From Sweltsa coloradensis (Eukaryota; Arthropoda; Insecta; Plecoptera; Chloroperlidae), in assembly GCA_024449915.1 (NCBI GenBank), contig JAMZAV010000780.1, positions 1 through 64,000 on the forward strand: DNA of 64,000 nucleotides. Reading direction: 5' to 3'. Positions 1 through 9,800 of the stretch are shown piece by piece. The notes below the pieces were generated by a model. The model ran no database searches and was not told the DNA's origin. It was given only the letters and a program-made list of their open reading frames with translations. The stretch's first letter is position 1. Each line of letters begins with the position of its first letter. The position numbers and the translations under genes are program-made.

Positions 1-195
1 GATTTCAGCGAAACAATAATAAAGGTTTTATATAAGGTTTTGAGGTATTTAATAAAAATAACAGGAAAACTAGAAGTAGAACACTACAATGCGTTCAAAA
101 AGCACTTGATTAGTATAGAGATCCCACGCAAACTAAAAACTTACAAAAAAGCTTCCATTGACGCGACTAAAACAAGCGTTTGCGAAGCTTCCTAG
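1..195 (+). mobile_element. Helitron-like family C, 3' end (truncated by window)
   Basis: The window opens inside a family-C element. Its 3' part is recognisable from the text 'cccacgcaaactaaaaac', a short hairpin (ACGC...GCGT) and the terminal CCTAG at 191-195 followed by T, as in every other copy here. No coding capacity is visible. The 5' part lies outside the window. Confidence 0.7.
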
Positions 196-259
196 TGGAT
201 AAGACAATTGTGAAGGGATGGCCGAGGGCTGTTTATGAGGACTTAATCCCTTGCATCAG

Positions 260-940
260 TTGGATGAGCAAAGGAAACACTTCAATTTCACTGACCCCCC
301 CCCCCCCCCCCAAAAAAAAAAAAAAATATTAACTTGGGTGTTTTTTTTTCTTTCTGTTTGATTGCTCTCTACCGGGCAAACGGCACTATGCGTTCTTGGT
401 GAAAATTTGAGGGGGCCTTCGAAATTTCTGAACTTAGGCCTGCCACGTTTTTGGGTACAATCGAAGAAATATTTCTCATGAATATCGTACTTTACGATTT
501 TTTTCGATTTTTAGTTAGATATTTTCGTGACATTTGGGCCGATTCTGACCAAACGGGTGGGGCTACAACGTTCATATTTCACATGGACATTAAGGTTATG
601 GTGATGTAGTACTTGTACCTTTCGATAGAAAAAGTTGAAAAAATTAGCCAGAATCCATCTAAAGGTTTTTTTACAAGTTTTTTTTAGCTCTGCAATAATA
701 ATTAACAAGTAAATATAGAAACTTTACAACAATCACCTACAATGCATACAAAAAGCAAGTCTTCGTGCCTCCAGATATTATACATCCTAATTAGTAATTA
801 CCATAGCAATTAGTACTACTTTATAATAATATATTTTGCAATAGAGTTGATGAAGTAAAGAGATCCCACGCATACTAAAAACTTTAAAAAAAAGCTGAAC
901 CATCAACGCGACTAAAAAAAGCGTTCGCAAAGCGCCCTAG
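260..940 (+). mobile_element. Helitron-like family C, complete copy
   Basis: The copy starts with TTGGATGAGC and ends ...AACGCG(A/C)...GCGTT...CCTAG followed by T. The inverted end repeat GCTCATCCATC lies about 45 bases inside the 3' end, so the inverted repeats are asymmetric. The inside carries the family-C modules (GTCCATGTAAAATATGAACG on the opposite strand, and the AAACGTGGCAGG module). There is a C/A homopolymer run near 294-327. It is a non-autonomous copy with no Rep/helicase reading frame. Confidence 0.75.
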
Positions 941-985
941 TTAAATAAGTTGAATGTTAAGAGATACTTATTTCTAATTTGTGCG

Positions 986-1402
986 GCTCGTTGGTCTTGT
1001 GGTTAGCGTACCTGCTTCCAATGCAGAAGGTCCAGGGTTCGATTCCCGCCAAAGTCAGAAGTTTTTTAACTTCTGATTTGGACTTAAGTCCATCAGTTCG
1101 TGTCTTAGGAGTTTGTAAACGGTGACTTTGGAGCCGTCCTAGCAACGAAGCACATAATAAATTCAGAGCTGTTCTGAATCGGCCTTGTTGATTCTGGCGT
1201 TGATCCGCGGGTGTTCGCACTGTCCATACCACTGATTGCTATATTTCCTATTAAAAATATCGATCTTTGTTTGGTTATCGCTCACTCGTCGATTGCGTCG
1301 GGGCCTACAGGGTTGGCTCGGTCGCTTTGATTTACTGTCCCCCACTGAAAATCAGTTATATAACTGAATGGGTATACTCGAAATACAATTTATTTATTTA
1401 TT
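986..1402 (+). mobile_element. SINE-A (tRNA-Gly-like head), full copy
   Basis: The head has an A-box-like TGGTCTTGTGG and an exact B box GGTTCGATTCC. Its anticodon arm, CTGCTTCCAATGCAG, resembles tRNA-Gly(TCC). The body continues through 'gccgtcctagcaacgaagc' to an ATTT-repeat tail at about 1388-1405. The same body recurs at 55777-56215 and, headless, at 59548-59815. It is a tRNA-derived retroposon, not a functional tRNA gene. Confidence 0.8.
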
Positions 1403-1614
1403 TATTTAAAACCCATGTGTAACCTTTAGTTATTCCTCGACCCATTTTAAGATTATTCCCGATTCCAGAACGCTATATAAATTTGGGTAATTCCTAGAGC
1501 AGTCGTGTGAAATTGGATTATTCCCTGAACCCATGTCTAAACTTAAGTAATTCCTAGAGAGCCGACATGTGACCTTGGATTATTCCCTGAACCCATTTCT
1601 AAACTTAAGGGGCA
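1403..1614. repeat. 60-bp satellite, left remnant
   Basis: About three and a half degenerate copies of the unit found cleanly at 3914-4612 (motifs 'ttgggtaattcctagagc' and 'ttggattattccctgaaccc'). The array is split here by the TTAA-target element H. Confidence 0.85.
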
Positions 1615-1618
1615 ATTA

Positions 1619-3909
1619 ACCCAATTTTTTTTTACCACATGATCTATAGCACAATTCTACACTAAAATGACAGTTTAAAAAACACACATAACAAAAACTT
1701 GTAGAAATACAGCCAAACCTTACACACTCAAAAGGAATGAGATCTAAAAAAAAGGGCCAAGCTCATCTACCCTTCCACATAAACGTACAGTGTCCCATAA
1801 CAGCATCCTCGAAAAGCTTGGCAAAATAGAATTTGCGATTATTAATTTAACGTAATAGTTTATCCAAGTTCTTTTTTTCTAATTAATTTATATGTAATAA
1901 CATGCAAATTCTATTTTGCCAAGCTTTTCGAGGATGCTGTTATGGGACACTGTACGTTTATGTGGAAGGGTAGATGAGCTTGGCCCTTTTTTTAGATCTC
2001 ATTCCTTTTGAGTGTGTAAGGTTTGGCTGTATTTCTACAAGTTTTTGTTATGTGTGTGATCTCATTACTTTTTCAAGTTCCATTACAAAATTATTTGTTA
2101 AAATATAATATTTTTATCAAAGTTGATTTAAATTCTATGGTATTAGCAGTAACAATATAGGATGTAAAATATCTAGACCCGGATTCATGTACATCCTGGG
2201 TATAGGTGGTATAACCATGGTATAACGACGGTATAAGGACTGGACCCCAATTCTTGAGTTCGTGGGAGATGAGTTGAAAACGCAATTTGAAAACGAAGTC
2301 GTTTTCGTTTTCGAAGGAATTGGTATTCTTGAACGGTATCGTGGAAAACGTCATGGGTTGTGAGTTGAAAGCATTGATATTAAACCCCTATAGTAGGTTG
2401 AAAGAGTATCACGAAATCCAAACACTTTAAAAAGATTTGCGTATAGCAAAGAGCTCGAAAAAGTTATATATTTATTCTAGATGGCAGTGCCTTCATAAAC
2501 GCGGGCCAATCGAAAGACGAGTTGTATGAAATGATTTGATTGGTGCAATTATGTAAACAAACAGATGAGCAAGCGCATATCAGAACAATGTTGTGCTGGC
2601 ATAGGGTTGGCTAGGCTTGTCAAACATGTAATGTAAGTATGAATTTTACTAGTCCTATAGCCAAATGGAACTTTAGACGTACACTTTTGCATTATAAATA
2701 ATTTTCCACATCTGGGCCTAGGCCAGGGACGGTTTCTGATTTGTTTTATGAGAGTATAATGACAACTTTTCTCGTTTCACACATAGAAGCAAAATTTAAA
2801 ATGTCCGCCATTTGTTAACGTATCGCACTTTCCCGCCTAACTCTGCTTATACCGTCAACAAGTGTCAAGTAACTATGGTTACTTGTTGATTGTATGCCAA
2901 GTGTTTAAGGCTAATTTTAAAACCCTTATTTGGAAGCCTTCCAACAAATTTTTTCAACTTTTTTTTTCAAAAGAGACTATATTTCTATAACCTTAATGTC
3001 CATGTAAAATATGAACATTGTAGTCCCACCCGTCTGGTAAGAATCGCGAGCTGACGTATTAGATGTTAGCAGTGGCAGTAGCAGTAGCAGTAGCAGTAGC
3101 TAACATCCTTAAAGTGATTTTGAGCATGTTTCAAGCCATTTTTTCACCAAGAAGGAATAATCGTACCCCAATAAAATTTGGCATGTGTTGTCAGGTACCT
3201 AAATCCCCTCGATTGTGATAGTTTTCAAGTTCACATCACGTTACATGACGGCTGGGTAACACCTCGAAATCACCCCAACTCTGCTTGGTGTATAAGGTGC
3301 TTGAGTGTGTAGCGCACCGCGGCTTGGCTGCGGCACCCTAACGGGCACCTAGATTATATCTTGTAACTGTGATTTAACACGCATTTTTCATATTTTTAAT
3401 TTAGAAATTAGCAAAAATTGGTGTTTTGGGAAATTTCTTAAATCGGCTTTAACCTGCTTCTTTTTGGTCCACATAGATACTAGAGCATAGTACCAATCTA
3501 AAATGCCCATTTTGTACATCGTGTCTTGAAACTGTGCCCAAATATACCCTCAAACATGCCAAAATATGCATTCCAAAATCACATCCCATCTTGGTAATCA
3601 GCATATTTTGAGTGAACTACTTGCCCAAATTACAAAACAAAATAAAGAGAATTTACAGAAAAGGCAGAAGTCAGAACTGGCCAATATTTTTTTGGATCAA
3701 AATCCTCCAAGGTCACGGGGCATAAAGATCGTTTCCATGTTATTTATTATGGGAAATTTTTGCCGATGGGACCTTGCTCGAAAAATGTCATGTTTGACAA
3801 TTTTTTGGGAGATCATGGTGGCCCCAATAATTTTTCTGTTAATTGCTAAATTCATTACTAGTTTGATTGAATGAAATATTTTTTTTGAGTTTAGCCGTTA
3901 AATACCCCT
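1619..3909. mobile_element. Element H copy 1: TTAA-target (piggyBac-like?) element split by element G
   Basis: The 60-bp satellite is interrupted exactly at TTAA (1615-1618 and again 3910-3913). Between the two TTAA copies the ends are GGGGCAATTAAC and, read inward from the right, AGGGGTATTTAAC, a short inverted repeat. H sequence occupies 1619-1682 and 3354-3909; element G sits between. A second copy in reverse orientation lies at 45749-46366. Both carry a related open frame (3566-3874 here) that looks incidental. The TTAA duplication fits piggyBac or Kolobok-type elements; the superfamily is an inference. Confidence 0.6.
1683..3353 (+). mobile_element. Element G copy 1 (terminal giant hairpin)
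   Basis: One end is a near-perfect palindrome with arms 1683-1836 and 1903-2056 and a loop of about 66 bases. The other end is CACCTAGA (3346-3353), reading TCTAGGTGCCCGTTAG on the opposite strand. Copies 2 and 3 (14625-16694 and 17854-19903) have the same ends. This copy lacks about 400 internal bases present in them, with a junction at a short repeat near 2390. An internal AGC/AGT microsatellite (3067-3100) is flanked by ATGTTAGC and GCTAACAT. The short open frames inside differ between copies only by recent drift and are not taken as genes. Confidence 0.75.
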
Positions 3910-3913
3910 TTAA

Positions 3914-4612
3914 GTAATTCCTAGAGGCGACGTGTGACCTTGGATTATTCCCTGAACCCATGTCTAAACTTGGGTAATTTTTAGAGCCTTTGTGTGACCT
4001 TGGATTATTCCCAGAACCCATGTCTAAACTTGAGCAATTCCTAGAGCCGACGTGTGACCTTGGATTATTCCCTGAACCCATGTCTAAACTTGGGTAATTC
4101 CTAGAGCCGACGTGTGACCTTGGATTATTCCCATGGACCCATGTTTAATTTGGGTAATTTCTAGAGCCGACCGTGTGACCTTGGATTTTTCCATGAACCC
4201 ATGTCTTAATATGGGTAATTCCTAGAGCCGACGTGTGACCTTAAATTTTTTCATGGACCCATGTCTAAATTTGGGTAATTCCTAGAGCCGACGTGTGACC
4301 TTGGATTTTTCCATGGACCCATGTCTAAACTTGGGTAATTTCTAGAGCCGACGTGTGACCTTGGATTTTTCCCTGAATCCATGGCTAAACTTGGGTTATT
4401 CCTAGAACCTCAGTGTGACCTTGGATTATTCCCAGAACCCATGTCTAAACTTGGGTAATTCCTAGAGCCTCCGTGTGACCTTGGATTATTCCCTGAACCC
4501 ATGTCTAAACTTGGGTAATTCCTAGAGCCGACGTGTGACCTTGAATTATTCCCTGAACCCATGTCTGAACTTGGGTAATTCCTAGAGCCGACGTGTGACC
4601 TTGATGTAATCA
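3914..4612. repeat. 60-bp tandem satellite, main block
   Basis: About 11-12 copies in register with period 60, each with 'cccatgtctaaacttgggta', 'attcctagagccgacgtgtg' and a 'ccttggattattccctgaac' block. The - strand stays open because 60 is a multiple of three, giving repetitive pseudo-peptides that are not proposed as proteins. Confidence 0.95.
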
Positions 4613-4779
4613 TGTTGTAGGCTGAGGCTCTTATAAGTATTTAAAATAAATAATACTCTTCCAAGCAACAGTCTTCTATCAATAGTACACACACACACAG
4701 TAAACAACATTACGCATGGTTGGAATCCCTTTAATTTTAAAATAAATAAATTTATTGATATAAAATTAAGTAAAATAAA
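4613..4779. other. Unique AT-rich spacer with short CA run
   Basis: A spacer between the satellite and the next Helitron-like copy. It has an (AC)n run near 4690. Nothing gene-like is seen. Confidence 0.5.
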
Positions 4780-5553
4780 CTAGGAAAACGCTTAAGTCCC
4801 GCCGCGTTGTTGGATGAGCGTAATTGGTGCATTGAGCTGCCATTTGTGTTATGCGAATTTTCTGTTGTTCTGTGGAAAAATCATTACTAAGTTGATTTTT
4901 TTTTTAATTAAATTTAATGAAATAAAAAATTAACTTTTTTTATTATTAATCGTAATTGTTAAAAATAATCGTAAAATTGCGATTTTTATAAGAAACAATT
5001 TCTCGATTGCGCGCAAATTTAACACTTATAAATTTATTCATAAAATAAAGGTTCTGCGAAAAAATCATTACAATCGGGTAAAGCATGTAGGTGTTATAAG
5101 TCAAATAATTGTTTAAAAAAAGAAAAAAACCTGTAAAATTTCGATTTTTATGATAAATATTTGTTCAATTACGCTCAAATTTCACAAGAATATCTTAATT
5201 CATAAAATAAAGGTTCTGTACAAAAATCATGAAAATCGGAAAAAGCATGTAGGTGTGATAAGTCGAAGAAATTTTTTAAAAATCGAAAAAAAATCGTAAA
5301 ATTGCGATTTTCATGAGAAAAAATTTTTGATTGCGCTCAAAAACGTGGCAGTTCTAAGTTCAGAAATTTCGAAGGGCTCTATAAAATTTCATCGCAAACG
5401 GAGTATCGGTTTAGCCGGAATCGTGTGGACAAACAGACAAAATTACAAAAAAAAGAAAGAACGAAAGGAAAAAAAAAACATTCCGGATTTCTTTCTTTAG
5501 TGTAGTAGAATGTTATCTTTGCTTCGCTCGCTACGCTCGCTATTCTCATCCAA
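4780..5553 (-). mobile_element. Helitron-like family B, copy B1
   Basis: On the + strand it begins CTAGGAAAACGCTTAAG, preceded by A, and ends ...CTCATCCAA. Read on the - strand this is TTGGATGAG...AACGC-loop-GCGTTTTCCTAG. The inside has two to three diverged direct repeats of about 165 bp ('attgcgatttttataagaaa', 'aaaaaatcattacaatcgg'). No open frame of interest. Confidence 0.8.
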
Positions 5554-6039
5554 TTATTTATATATTAAAACAAGTTAAACATTACAGTTATGGAGCAGGA
5601 ATGCATAGAAAATATTAGAGGTAAGGCAATATAGACCTATTTATGTTAACTCAATTTTGAAGTTGATTTCCCAGAAATGGTAATTTTATGTGGCAAGGAA
5701 CACACAAAACCCTATTAAGAATAATTAAAACCTCGACATTTTCTTACCACTGTGATGGTCGTATAACCCACATAACGTGAAACAGAGAACATTGTGCAAT
5801 GAAAAACTTGTCTGTTTGGATTTTTTCTTCGGTACAAGTTAGCAAAAGGATACACAAAAAAAACGATTCACCCAAAAATTCATAAAAAAAAAAAAAAATT
5901 AACCAATCGCATTGAGGCATACGTTATCAATTAGACCATGCACAGACTATAACATGGGAAAGTTTCAGGCTAATCGTACCAGTAGTTTCCGAGATAAATG
6001 TTCCTGAAGTTCATCGAATTAACATGTAAAATCCTTCAT
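5554..6039. other. Intergenic or intronic AT-rich sequence, nothing recognised
   Basis: No open frame, splice-flanked exon or repeat family was recognised apart from A-rich runs. Confidence 0.4.
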
Positions 6040-6712
6040 GACCAGCTTCCCTTAATCTTAAGATGTGCCTTGAGACCATATTGTGACCTTGAGTTGTGCC
6101 TTGAGACATGTTGTGGCCTTAAGTTGTGCCTTGAGACCATGTTGCGACCTTTAGTTGAGCCTTGAGATTATGTTGTGACCGTAAGTTGTGCCTATGACCA
6201 TGAAGTGTGACCTTAAGTTGTTCCTATGGCCATGTTGCGTGATTTTATGTTGTGCCTAGGGACCATATTACGTCACTTAAGTTGTGCCTAGACCATGTGT
6301 GACCTTAAGTTGTGCCTTGAGGCCATGTTGTGACCTTGAGTTGTGCCTTGAGACCATGTTGTTTCCTTGAGTTGTGCCTTGAGATCATGTTGTGACCTTG
6401 AGTTGTGCCTTGAGACCATGTTGTGACCTTAAGTTGTGCCTTGAGACCATGTTGTGACCTTAAGTTGTGCCTTGAGACCATGTTGTGACCTTAAGTTGTG
6501 CCTTGAGACCATGTTGTGACCTTAAGTTGTGCCTTGAGACCATGTTGTGACCTTAAGTTGTGCCTTGAGACCATGTTGTGACCTTAAGTTGTGCCTTGAG
6601 ACTATGTTGTGACCTTAAGTTGTGACTTGAGACCATGTTGTGACCTTAAGTTGTGCCTTGAGACCATGTTGTGACCTTAAGTTGTGTCTTGAGACCATGT
6701 TGTGACCTTATG
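6040..6712. repeat. 31-bp minisatellite abutting a splice acceptor
   Basis: About 21-22 copies of a 31-bp unit (core 'gaccatgttgtgaccttaag' then 'ttgtgccttga'), degenerate on the left and nearly uniform from about 6300. The last unit runs into 'ttatgcctccag', the acceptor of the first visible serpin exon, so the array supplies almost all of the intron 3' end. Confidence 0.95.
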
Positions 6713-6719
6713 CCTCCAG

Positions 6720-6899
6720 GACCACGTGTCGTCCCGCAGCAACTTCGCGTTCTCGCCGTACGGCGTCACCTCTGTCCTGGTTCTTCTCTATGAGGGCTCG
6801 AGAGGCGAGTCCGCCAGGCAGATCCACAATGCATTGCGCTTCCCGTGGCAGCGTGACGTCACTCGCATCGGCTTCAGGGACATCCACCGACATCTGCGG
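6720..6899 (+). CDS. Serpin exon 1 of those visible (helix A/B region)
   Basis: 60 codons, phase 0 to 0, between acceptor ...cctccag and donor gtgagt at 6900. The peptide includes NFAFSPYGVTSVLVLLYEG and SRGESARQIHNAL, the classic serpin helix-B segment (family pattern N-x-x-F-SP...G-x-R-G-x-T). It starts inside the fold, so at least one 5' exon is missing. The base composition is GC-rich compared with the AT-rich surroundings, as for the other serpin exons. Confidence 0.93.
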
Positions 6900-9800
6900 G
6901 TGAGTGCAGTGCCCTGGTTGCTCATATCGTAATTCATCTCTCAGTTCAGACCACATCGTGAAACTTTTACTTTTAACACTACTTGTTCATTGTAATTACT
7001 AGGAAAACGTCTAAGTCGTTGACAGACGAGTGAGCGAGTCATGTGTTGAGTACCCGGTAACATTCCATTTCCTCCTTACCCAAGGCTGGATCAAGTATAA
7101 GCATGGGTCCTTTCGTCCCTAGTTCATTGGCTAGAGTGGTGCATTATGGCCTTACAGTTGACGCGTCCTTCTCAGTTTAGAATTTCTTTTATTCAAAAAC
7201 ATATTACAAATTTTAGTATTAGCCCCCAAAGAGACCAGGTGGCTCGCAGGAGGGGGCTTTCACAGAGAGGATTGTGAATGTGAATAGTGATGGTGACTGA
7301 TGATTATACCAACTAAACTCAAAACGCTATTATTTATACCTATATAATATCAATCAACTTAAATGCAAATGTTCCCGGGTACTCAACATAATGACTCGGT
7401 TACTCGTATAATATTGACTTTGGCGTTTTCCTAGTCTAGTTGGCTAAGGCGCACATATACCCGAAATGTGGAAGTCGTCAGTTCAAACCTCTTGTCGGGA
7501 AATTTATAAATTTCTGAATTGTATTTAAAAAGTATAGAACATAATATTTTGAAATGCAAACAATAGGCCCCACTATGGAAAACATAGCCAGTACGAAATT
7601 CGTGTAAAGATGGCAAGGTTTAATCAATCCCTTAATGGAATTTGGGGGCACCCTAAATCTACTGAACTTTTATGTACTATAGGATACACACAACTACGTC
7701 ACAAATCGAGGGGAATGAGGGGTATTCTCCGTTTTGAGCCCAACTGGTGGACAAGCAACCATCGGTTCGCAAGTGGACGCCTGCTGAACGTCGCACAACT
7801 TATCACGCTCTAACTTTTATCCTATTCATTATTGGGGAAAAACTTAAGAGCAATAATATTTAGCAAATATATCATTCCTTCTAATAGCGATTACTTTGAA
7901 TTTTTACACGGCCTTTAACTTGTTATTTCGATGTACATATTAAAATAAAATTTAAGACTTTTACTTGTTTTTTTTATGAAATTTAATAAAACAACTTCAA
8001 TTGACAAAAATCTAGTGATCGGATTTTGACAAGACCGCTTTCAAAAAATTCATCGGACTGTTTAGACAAGAAATAAATAAACTTTCTAGATAGAAAGTGC
8101 ACAGAACGAAAATTTATAGCATAGGGTAAAACCAGAGTCGATAAAGAAGTTTCCCCGTTGGGGAGGTCCTCCAACTCCCTATACCGCCCTGGGTTAAATA
8201 AAAAGTCGGTTTTTGGCGTTGGGAATCTAACGTTCCGCGCGACTCTGTGTGACGATTGATGGAACTACTTCAATAAAACTACGTCACTTTTCTACTAGTA
8301 GTTAACAGTCGATGACGACAAATGGCGGAAACGTCAAAATATTAAATACGATCGAATGCTGGCGAATGTTTTGGCATAAAGCAAACTCTCTTTATTAATG
8401 AGGATATTTCTGATGGAGTAGACCTAAGCTTAGGAGCTAGGCCGACAATATATATCGTTCAAGATTTCGATTTGAGTGCCTAGGGCGTACTAACGTCTGA
8501 AAACTGTATTGTGGCCTTGGGCCTAGGCTACACTTACGTCCGTTAGGCTTGAACAAGGCATATCTCAAATTATTTCGCACGAAAATGTCAGTGACGCCTG
8601 CGCAACACTTTATAGTACAATAATAAATCAAAAGTAAATCGTTTTAAAAGACTAGGGCTAATATGATTGAAATAAAATTGAAGTTTGACGTTTCGTCTGT
8701 TGTTTGTTGATTTCAGCGTCACTGCACATCGATAATCTACTGACCGTATTTAGCGTGCAGTGCTTTTATTAGTTTCACATTGGAGCCGCTCTCAGCGCGC
8801 AGGACGTTAGATTCCGTTTTGACTTGGGAGTAAGGGGACCTCCCCAAAGGGGAAACTTCTTTATCGACTCTGGTAAAACGCATGGTATGTGTTTTTCATC
8901 TAAAATACGCGCTTTTGACGTGCGGATGAGCCGTGAAAAAATGCACGCTATGCTGTAAAATTTTGTTCTGTGCTTTTTCTATCGAGAAAGTTTATTTATT
9001 TCTTGTCTAATTAGTTAGATGCATATTTAGAGAAAATTCTTTTTGAAATCCGATCAGTAGTTTTGTGTCAATTGAAGTTGAAAAGACTTAAAGATGTTGA
9101 TAATTTTGTCATTTATAATGCGTACATTGTTATAACAAGCTAACGGTTCTCTAAAAAAAATCGAAATAATCGCTAGAGAAGAAATGATATGTTTGCTAAA
9201 TATTATTCCTCTTAAGTTTTGTCCAAATAATGAATAGTATAAAAGTTAGAGCGTGATATTTGTTGAGCCGTTCATCAGGCGTCAACTTGCGAAATGAGGA
9301 TGCTTGTCCATCAGTAAGATCCGCGCCGAGCTGTGACGTCACGTGTGTGTTCCCTATTGAATACTTCCTTCCCGTAGAGGCTAATTATTTCACATTTAAA
9401 ACTTTCGCGGCCCGTTAATATTATATCAGAGGTGTTTGAGTTTCGGGGTTTCGGGTTCAGTTCTGTAGTCTAAAGAAAGTTTGCGCTATGCGTATTTGCC
9501 TCCGACAGGCGCTGCGTGGGGTGTCCGAGCGGGGGAAGGTTTCCCCCGTGATTTCTATCCTGCAGATGCCCATGTGTGCCAAATACAATGTAATGTGCCG
9601 GCCGACGCTGCTACGCCGTAAACACAAGATTCTGCTCGATCGAGACTTTATTGTTTGGGTACCTGTGTACTAGCCAACTCTGGCCGTACATCGGGGTAGA
9701 CAAGCGTCTACTGGCACTGGTCTCTATGGTTATACTCACATCATGTTATGCAATATTATCCCTTCCCGTGTTTCATTCTGGTACAATGCGATGTGTGATG

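Noticed and set aside
988..1060. tRNA-Gly gene at the SINE-A head
   Set aside because: The acceptor stem does not pair, and the same head is followed by one shared 350-bp body at other sites; it is a SINE.
3566..3874. Related ~90-100 codon frames in both element-H copies (3566-3874; 45828-46091)
   Set aside because: They look conserved, but the DNA is conserved equally outside the frame and the C-termini diverge by frameshift; treated as repeat DNA.
3839..4613. Repetitive peptide frames in the 60-bp satellite
   Set aside because: Period 60 keeps a frame open by chance; no start context, splice site or family.
9488..9673. 61-codon frame just before serpin exon 2
   Set aside because: It lies in the intron, has no family, and is not compatible with the flanking splice phases.
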